Source: CAITYL01 sp041651315 (GTDB taxonomy: Bacteria; Verrucomicrobiota; Lentisphaeria; Oligosphaerales; CAITYL01). From it: 12,183 nucleotides of DNA. Location of the stretch: positions 1 to 12,183 of the forward strand of contig JBAZJM010000131.1 of the NCBI GenBank assembly GCA_041651315.1. Reading direction: 5' to 3'. Positions within the stretch are counted from its first letter, which is position 1. Every line of letters starts with the position of its first letter. Below the pieces are notes generated by a model, which was not told the DNA's origin, did not search any database, and worked only from the letters and a program-made list of their open reading frames with translations. Both the position numbers and the translations under genes were made by a program. This document shows positions 8,659 through 12,183 of this stretch, piece by piece.

Positions 8659-9678
8659 CTACTGGCTTTCCAGGGTGCTCTCGATCTCGGCGAGCTGGTT
8701 CTGCAGGTCCTCGACCTCCTGCCGCCACCAGGCGCCGGAGCCCCAGTTGGGGGCGAGCCGGGCAAAGCCGCCGTCGGCCTTTTGCCGGGCGCACCAGGCG
8801 GTGAAATGCAGGAAGCGCAGGGCGCGCAACGGCTCGATCAGGCGCAGCGAGGCGAAGTCGAAGTCGCGCATCTGGCAGTAGCCGTCCAGCAGCAGGTCGA
8901 TTTCGCGCTGGCAGGCGCGGGCATAGCCGGGCAGCAGCATCCACAGGTCCTGGACCGGCGGGCCGACGGCCATGTCGTCAAAATCGATCAGGAACAGCGG
9001 CTCGCCGGGACGGCTGAGCAGGTTGGCCCCGTGCAGGTCGCCGTGGATGCGCAGTTCTTCCGTGTCGTCGAACAGCGGGGCGATGCAGTCGAGCACGGCG
9101 ACGGCGGCGTTTTCGTAGGGGCGGCGCCATTCCGGCGGCAACACGTTGCTGGTGAGGATGTACTCCAGGTGGCCCGCGGCGGAGTCCCCGGGGCCGATGG
9201 TGATGCGGTCAACGGGGGGATGCTGGGCGCCGACCGTGTGGACGCGGGCGAGCAGCCGCCCCAGTTCCGCCCATTGTTCGGCCAGCGGCTCGTCCAGCGG
9301 CCGGCCGCCGCGCTTGGGAAAGAGGGCGTAGGCCAGCCCGTCCTGGAGATGCAGGGTGGCGTCCGGGGCGTCGGCGGCCGGCAGCGGGGCGATGACCGGC
9401 ACCTCGGCGTCGCGGAGTTCGCAGAGGAAGTCGTGCTCGTCCTGGAGGGCGTCCAGGCTCCAGCGGCCGGGGCGGTAGAACTTGGCGATCACCCAGCTGT
9501 CATCGGCCATCCGCACTTCATAGACGCGGTTGATGTAGCTGGTCAGGGAGCGGCACATGCTGGTGGCCGGCCGGCCCAGGGTGTCCTCAACCAGGGCGAT
9601 GACCCGCTGGGGGTCCAGGCTGGAAAAGTCCGGCAGGGCGCCGGTCGGGCCGGCCGCATGCGGTGTGGGTGTGGTCAT
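8659..9678 (-). CDS. srkA: SrkA-family serine/threonine protein kinase (YihE/RdoA-like)
   Basis: This 339-residue cytosolic kinase has the aminoglycoside-phosphotransferase-type fold of SrkA, a stress-response kinase in enterobacteria. Visible motifs are SYINRVYEV (nucleotide-loop region, about 47-55), the ATP-binding lysine in IAKFYRPGRW (Lys66), the catalytic loop IHGDLHGANLL with Asp214 and Asn219, and the metal-binding IDFDD at 231-235 followed by PPVQDLWMLL. These segments match SrkA in order and spacing, so the symbol is by family. The chosen ATG (A at 9678) gives an N terminus of SrkA length. It overlaps the upstream methyltransferase stop by four bases (ATGA), so the two genes are very likely cotranscribed and translationally coupled; no strong Shine-Dalgarno sequence is seen, which fits coupling. 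The frame is open further upstream to 9843, but that part lies inside the methyltransferase gene and is not used. Confidence 0.92.
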   Translation of the reverse strand: MTTPTPHAAGPTGALPDFSSLDPQRVIALVEDTLGRPATSMCRSLTSYINRVYEVRMADDSWVIAKFYRPGRWSLDALQDEHDFLCELRDAEVPVIAPLPAADAPDATLHLQDGLAYALFPKRGGRPLDEPLAEQWAELGRLLARVHTVGAQHPPVDRITIGPGDSAAGHLEYILTSNVLPPEWRRPYENAAVAVLDCIAPLFDDTEELRIHGDLHGANLLSRPGEPLFLIDFDDMAVGPPVQDLWMLLPGYARACQREIDLLLDGYCQMRDFDFASLRLIEPLRALRFLHFTAWCARQKADGGFARLAPNWGSGAWWRQEVEDLQNQLAEIESTLESQ

Positions 9679-12183
9679 GAAAAGGTTGCCACCATGTCCA
9701 CGGCCGCCATGAGCCGGCGGGTTTCGGTGAGGGCGGTGATGATTTTGCGGTAGTGGGTGAGGTCGCCAAAGTCGAGGGTAAGGCCGCGCCGGTCCTTGAG
9801 CCATTTCTCGCAGACTTGGTAGCCGCCGACGCGGAACTCCCAAACCTCCGGCGGCACGCCGGCAAAATATTGGTCGGCGTTGATCAGGACGCGCTGCGCT
9901 TCCGGCAGGTATTTCGGGAAGCCTTTGGCGACGTCATTGTTGCCGGAGGCGGGGAAGCCGGAACCGGGGCTGGCCAGCACCGGGGCCTCCATCAGGTGCA
10001 GGGCCACCAGTTCGCGGCCAAGGCCGCAGAGGGTCTGGAACTGCGCGGTGTCCGCCGGCAACGGCAGGCGCGGGAAGTCGATCTTCAGAAATTCGGCGTA
10101 GCGCTCGCGATAGGCCGGCGAATGGAAGACGGCGTAGAGATAGTGGAACACGTCCTCCGGGCCAAAGGTGCGGGTCAAGTCGCCGGGACCGTTCTCCTGC
10201 CAGTCCAGCTTGACCTGCCTGGCGAACTCCGCAATGAACTTGGGATTGAGGTTCGGCGTGCGCGCGGCGTACGCGGGCTCAGGCTCAAACAGCATCAGGG
10301 TGTCGGCGGGGAATTTGAATTTCTTCTTCTTTTCTTCGGGGAGAACGTACAGCGGGGCCAGGCTCATGATCCCCTTGTTGCTGTAGAATGCCCGGTTGTC
10401 CATCATGAGGCGGCTGGCAAAGAAATGTGAATACACCTCATCAAGTGCAACTTGGCGCATGAATGCCAACCCAAGGTTCTCGAACGCCAGCATGTGCCGC
10501 ATGACCGGATAGCCGGGGGTGCCGATGAAGCCGCGGGTTTGGCCGCTGTACCAGGTGTGCCGGATGTCGAAGGGGCGGTAGAGGATTTTCCTGGACAGGG
10601 CCGGGTCGCGGTGTTCGCAGACATCCGCCTTGGCGGCGGCGACCTTCCAGTCCCGGCTGTCGTCGCCGAGACCGTATTTTTCGCGGAGGCGGTGTTCGTC
10701 AAGCGTGCGGAAGTCGTTCACCACGGCTTCCGCTGAGGCCGGTGTCCAGTGGATGGAAAGCGCATCGCGCTCGGTCTTGACCCCGCAACCGGAAACGGGG
10801 AAAATGTCCTTGACCCCCCACCATTTCAGGTATTCGTTGCCGGTCTTCATGTCCTTGGGAACGAAGAAAAAATGACCACCCTTGGGCTTGAGTTCCGTCC
10901 AAGACGTCGTGTTCAGGTCATTCTCGTTGAGCCAGGCGTACTTGCCGCTGCGGCGGCCCCACAGGTCGGCGTGATGGACGGTGGCGGGACCCTTTTTGCC
11001 GGGCTCTTTGACGAAGATGGCGATGGCGACGCCCTGCTGGATGTCGAAGACGTTGTCGTCCTTGCCGCCATCGGGGGCGGTTTCTTTTTTCTTGCTGTTG
11101 CCGTGGAGGTCGAGGATATAGATGTCGGTGAAGGCGCCCAGCAGCGACTCGCGCATGCGGCGGTGGGTGAGGCCGTCGAGGTAGGTGTTGTTGGTGATGA
11201 CGGCGAGGATGCCGCCGCCGGTCTGTTCAATCCGCCACTGGCCGAAGCGGATGAACTTGATGAAGTCGTCGTCGAGGTTGAGCTTTTTCTCGTCCAGTCC
11301 CTGCTTGTAATCGTCGAGCAGGCCGGAAATCCAGGCGTTCCGGTTCATCATGCCGAAATTGGAGTAGGGCGGGTTGCCGGTGACGACCATGATCGGCAAC
11401 TGGCGTTTGACGGCGTTGGCGCGGTTGGTTTCATCGGCGACCCACTGGGTGAACAGCGGCAGCCCGGTGAGGTCATGCGCCTCCTCCAGCGTGTTGGTCA
11501 GGTAGACGCCAATGCGTTCGCCGTCGCTGGGGAAGTAGGCAAGCTGCTGGCGGAGCGGCTCCGGCAGGTCGCGCGCGGCCAGTTGCAGGCTGAGCTTGAA
11601 GTGGGCCACGGCATAGGGCGCCATCAGCAGTTCAAAACCAAAAATGCGCGGCAGTAGGTGTTCGCGGACATAGGGCGGCCAGGCGCCGGCATTGCCCTGG
11701 TCAATGAAGCGGCGGCGGATCAGGTCGATGATGGTGTAGAGAAAGGTGGCGGTGCCGCAGGCGAAATCGAGCACGAGCACGCGGTGCATCTCGCGCATGA
11801 CGGGCTTGGGGCTGCCGGGGTCGGCGACCGGTACGGCGATACGGGTGGAATCGGCCAGGCCGTCGGCGCAGCCGAACCGGTCTTTCAGCAGCGTATCCAC
11901 GGCGCGGGTGATATAGGAGACGACCGGTTCCGGGGTGTAATAGACGCCGCGGGCCTCGCGCAGTTTCGGGTCGTAGGCGGCGAGGAAGGTCTCGTAGAAA
12001 TGCACCACCGGATCTTCCTGGCGGGTGCGCTTGCCGAAGTCGGCGAGCACGGCGGCCATGTCGGTGCGCGCCAGCAGGCGGACCAGGTCGTCCACGAAGG
12101 AGGCGAACGGCTCGTCGTCAAGGCGCGGGCCGGTGAGCTGGTAGAAGAAGTCGCGCAGGAATGGGTTGGATTTGGGAATCAGG
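9675..12183 (-). CDS. Type ISP-like N6-adenine DNA methyltransferase/specificity protein, 5' end outside window
   Basis: The minus-strand frame is open to the right edge, with at least 835 codons; the first readable residues include KSNPFLRDFFYQLTGPRL. It is therefore partial, although a GTG at 12095 could be mistaken for a start. Order of features: helical N-terminal segment; GVYYTPEPVVSYI; SAM-binding motif I LDFACGTATFLY (Asp codon at 11766-11768); GFELLMAPYAVAH; catalytic NPPY (11364-11375), indicating N6-adenine methylation; then a target-recognition and C-terminal domain ending VGGYQVCEKWLKDRRG and HYRKIITALTETRRLM, which matches the type ISP C-terminal specificity domain. Type ISP enzymes of the LlaGI/LlaBIII type also carry nuclease and helicase domains N-terminally; whether they exist here cannot be seen. 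Likely role is DNA modification in restriction or another defence. Its stop overlaps the srkA start. Confidence 0.9.
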   Translation of the reverse strand, partial: LIPKSNPFLRDFFYQLTGPRLDDEPFASFVDDLVRLLARTDMAAVLADFGKRTRQEDPVVHFYETFLAAYDPKLREARGVYYTPEPVVSYITRAVDTLLKDRFGCADGLADSTRIAVPVADPGSPKPVMREMHRVLVLDFACGTATFLYTIIDLIRRRFIDQGNAGAWPPYVREHLLPRIFGFELLMAPYAVAHFKLSLQLAARDLPEPLRQQLAYFPSDGERIGVYLTNTLEEAHDLTGLPLFTQWVADETNRANAVKRQLPIMVVTGNPPYSNFGMMNRNAWISGLLDDYKQGLDEKKLNLDDDFIKFIRFGQWRIEQTGGGILAVITNNTYLDGLTHRRMRESLLGAFTDIYILDLHGNSKKKETAPDGGKDDNVFDIQQGVAIAIFVKEPGKKGPATVHHADLWGRRSGKYAWLNENDLNTTSWTELKPKGGHFFFVPKDMKTGNEYLKWWGVKDIFPVSGCGVKTERDALSIHWTPASAEAVVNDFRTLDEHRLREKYGLGDDSRDWKVAAAKADVCEHRDPALSRKILYRPFDIRHTWYSGQTRGFIGTPGYPVMRHMLAFENLGLAFMRQVALDEVYSHFFASRLMMDNRAFYSNKGIMSLAPLYVLPEEKKKKFKFPADTLMLFEPEPAYAARTPNLNPKFIAEFARQVKLDWQENGPGDLTRTFGPEDVFHYLYAVFHSPAYRERYAEFLKIDFPRLPLPADTAQFQTLCGLGRELVALHLMEAPVLASPGSGFPASGNNDVAKGFPKYLPEAQRVLINADQYFAGVPPEVWEFRVGGYQVCEKWLKDRRGLTLDFGDLTHYRKIITALTETRRLMAAVDMVATFS

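Noticed and set aside
9679..9843. N-terminal extension of the kinase frame into the methyltransferase gene
   Set aside because: The Arg/Pro/His-rich sequence is an out-of-frame reading of the methyltransferase; ATG 9678 gives the expected kinase length.
9753..11657. Plus-strand open frames opposite the methyltransferase gene, rich in Gly, Val and Glu
   Set aside because: They are antisense shadows; the minus-strand frame has full methyltransferase and specificity motifs.
12093..12095. GTG as the true start of the methyltransferase gene
   Set aside because: The frame stays open to the window edge and the upstream codons read as a family-like segment (NPFLRDFFYQLTGP), so the gene is cut by the window.

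Overview
The window is GC-rich DNA from a bacterium with a Gram-negative envelope: it encodes an Mla-type outer-membrane lipid transport system and a lipoprotein that goes with it. The protein styles (long MCE protein, MGH1/GH63-type glucosidase, alpha/beta hydrolase) together with heptameric repeats in gene gaps are reminiscent of the Verrucomicrobiota/Lentisphaerota/Planctomycetota group, but that placement is an impression and no rRNA or tRNA is present to test it.

Region 1 (1-3058, + strand) is a lipid-transport operon: the 3' part of an MlaE-type permease, an MlaF-type ATPase, an MCE-domain (MlaD/PqiB-like) protein overlapping the ATPase gene by ATGA, and an auxiliary lipoprotein of the PqiC/ABC_trans_aux type. 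Together they would form an inner-membrane ABC complex (permease plus ATPase), a substrate-binding MCE ring with a periplasmic helical extension, and an outer-membrane-side lipoprotein. Two gene gaps in this operon carry different tandem heptamers: five AGAAT-type units that supply the ATPase start codon (472-506), and sixteen GTGA-type units before the lipoprotein (2272-2383).

Region 2 (3054-3366) is a 313-bp non-coding palindromic element. It has 21-bp terminal inverted repeats, CTAG at both edges, and two diverged head-to-head halves. Each half has the same three hairpins, with several compensated stem changes. A further degenerate copy of the end sequence follows at once (3362-3381).

Region 3 (about 3377-4838, +) is an exported-looking alpha/beta hydrolase. 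Its signal-peptide-like leader lies in a different frame from the catalytic body, so the gene is frameshifted or rearranged at its 5' end. Region 4 (4887-7640, -) is a large glucosidase-family enzyme, convergent with the hydrolase. Its start is fixed by a strong Shine-Dalgarno sequence, and a plausible sigma70-type promoter lies upstream. Region 5 (7895-8539, +) is a small site-2-protease-family membrane metalloprotease, divergent from the glucosidase.

Region 6 (8659-12183, -) is a two-gene unit: a type ISP-like N6-adenine DNA methyltransferase/specificity protein, open to the right window edge, followed by an SrkA-family protein kinase whose ATG overlaps the methyltransferase stop (ATGA). 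No CRISPR array, tRNA, rRNA or recognisable transposase gene was found. The least explained items are the palindromic element, the paired heptamer arrays and the methyltransferase-kinase coupling.
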